This document shows, piece by piece, positions 63,718 through 64,000 of a stretch of DNA of 64,000 nucleotides. The notes beneath the pieces are model-generated. The model was not told the DNA's origin and did not search any database. It saw only the letters and a program-made list of their open reading frames with translations. A program made the position numbers and the translations under genes. Position 1 is the stretch's first letter. The number at the start of each line of letters is the position of its first letter. The stretch is taken from positions 163,610 to 227,609 of the forward strand of contig MBRE01000067.1 of NCBI GenBank assembly GCA_001698425.1, given 5' to 3'. Origin of the DNA: Oscillatoriales cyanobacterium USR001 (GTDB lineage: Bacteria; Cyanobacteriota; Cyanobacteriia; Cyanobacteriales; Microcoleaceae).

Positions 63718-64000
63718 ATGACTACGCTGCTGCAAAATCAAACGGAAAATCTGACTGAAAACCAAGGGGAAACCCCGCCAGAGAAAAAAATCTGGACTGA
63801 TGCCGAATTTATGGCACTTAATCGCAATGGACACCGCTATGAAATTGTCAATGGAGAACTAATTGATATGGGAAATTCTGGTGCAAAACACGGTTATATT
63901 GCCGTTATTTTGAGTGCTGCTTTGTTTAATTGTGTATCAACGCAAAAATTAGGTGTAATGTTCGATTCCAGCACTGCGTTTAAGATGAAATCAGGGAATA
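63718..64000 (+). CDS. Uma2 family protein (partial, cut by right edge)
   Basis: The first 94 codons of another Uma2 gene: IWTDAEFMALNRNGHRYEIVNGELIDMGNSGAKHGYIAVILS and FDSSTAFKMKSGN. The upstream palindrome at 63631 ends 45 bp before the ATG. It shares the family's N-terminal order (helix, YEIVNGEL, H) with the others. Confidence 0.8.
   Translation, partial: MTTLLQNQTENLTENQGETPPEKKIWTDAEFMALNRNGHRYEIVNGELIDMGNSGAKHGYIAVILSAALFNCVSTQKLGVMFDSSTAFKMKSGN

Overview
The window is a stretch of cyanobacterial chromosome, most likely from a filamentous, non-heterocystous (Oscillatoriales-type) organism. The evidence is the very frequent HIP1 octamer (GCGATCGC), lineage-restricted genes (Ycf66, DUF1815, ComFB, an isoleucyl-tRNA synthetase with a CAAD domain, the NDH-1 cluster ndhA-ndhI-ndhG-ndhE), many Uma2-family genes, large multidomain sensor kinases, and abundant short palindromic and heptamer repeats. 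The taxonomic placement is inference. No rRNA, CRISPR array, complete insertion sequence or prophage was seen.

Layout. 1-14.2 kb: the left edge cuts an M1 aminopeptidase; then an ABM-domain membrane protein, a secreted M23 peptidase, ComFB, tRNA-Asp(GUC), a phytase-like esterase beside a PAS/GAF/degenerate-GGDEF signalling protein, a TM0106-type RecB-like nuclease, a cysteine/cystine lyase-type PLP enzyme, a HEPN gene with an overlapping partner, and a MurG-like glycosyltransferase. 14.4-24.2 kb: an OmpR-type response regulator, five Uma2 genes (three in an exact 593-bp tandem array), trpS, a methylenetetrahydrofolate reductase, a MuiA-family protein, an alpha/beta hydrolase and a DUF1815 protein. 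24.4-28.5 kb: ileS with CAAD domain and a repeat-derived Pro/Ser insert, then an S1-domain protein. 28.6-33 kb is the most accessory-looking part: five same-strand genes in which a small gene alternates with larger genes sharing an N-terminal leader but differing afterwards, then a broken gene and a BrnT/BrnA toxin-antitoxin pair bracketed by a 51-bp direct repeat.

33-47.8 kb is mostly housekeeping: Ycf66, DUF4058, a kinase-WD40 fusion, msrP, sixA, citrate synthase, ndhA-I-G-E (with repeats inserted between its genes), folB and sbcC. 48.2-56.9 kb carries signalling genes (MASE1 hybrid kinase, cNMP-binding protein, CBS-GAF kinase) and then a single-chain methyltransferase/endonuclease fusion, which I consider a probable restriction-modification enzyme. 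57-64 kb: an MFS sugar:cation symporter, an M41-like protease lacking an ATPase domain, PilT, a DUF58 protein, a GH57 glycosidase and a Uma2 gene cut by the right edge.

The best candidates for something undescribed are the shared-leader cassette array at 28.6-31.75 kb and the beta-class methyltransferase/Mrr-like nuclease fusion at 54.2-56.85 kb. All functional calls come from reading motifs by eye; no database search was run.
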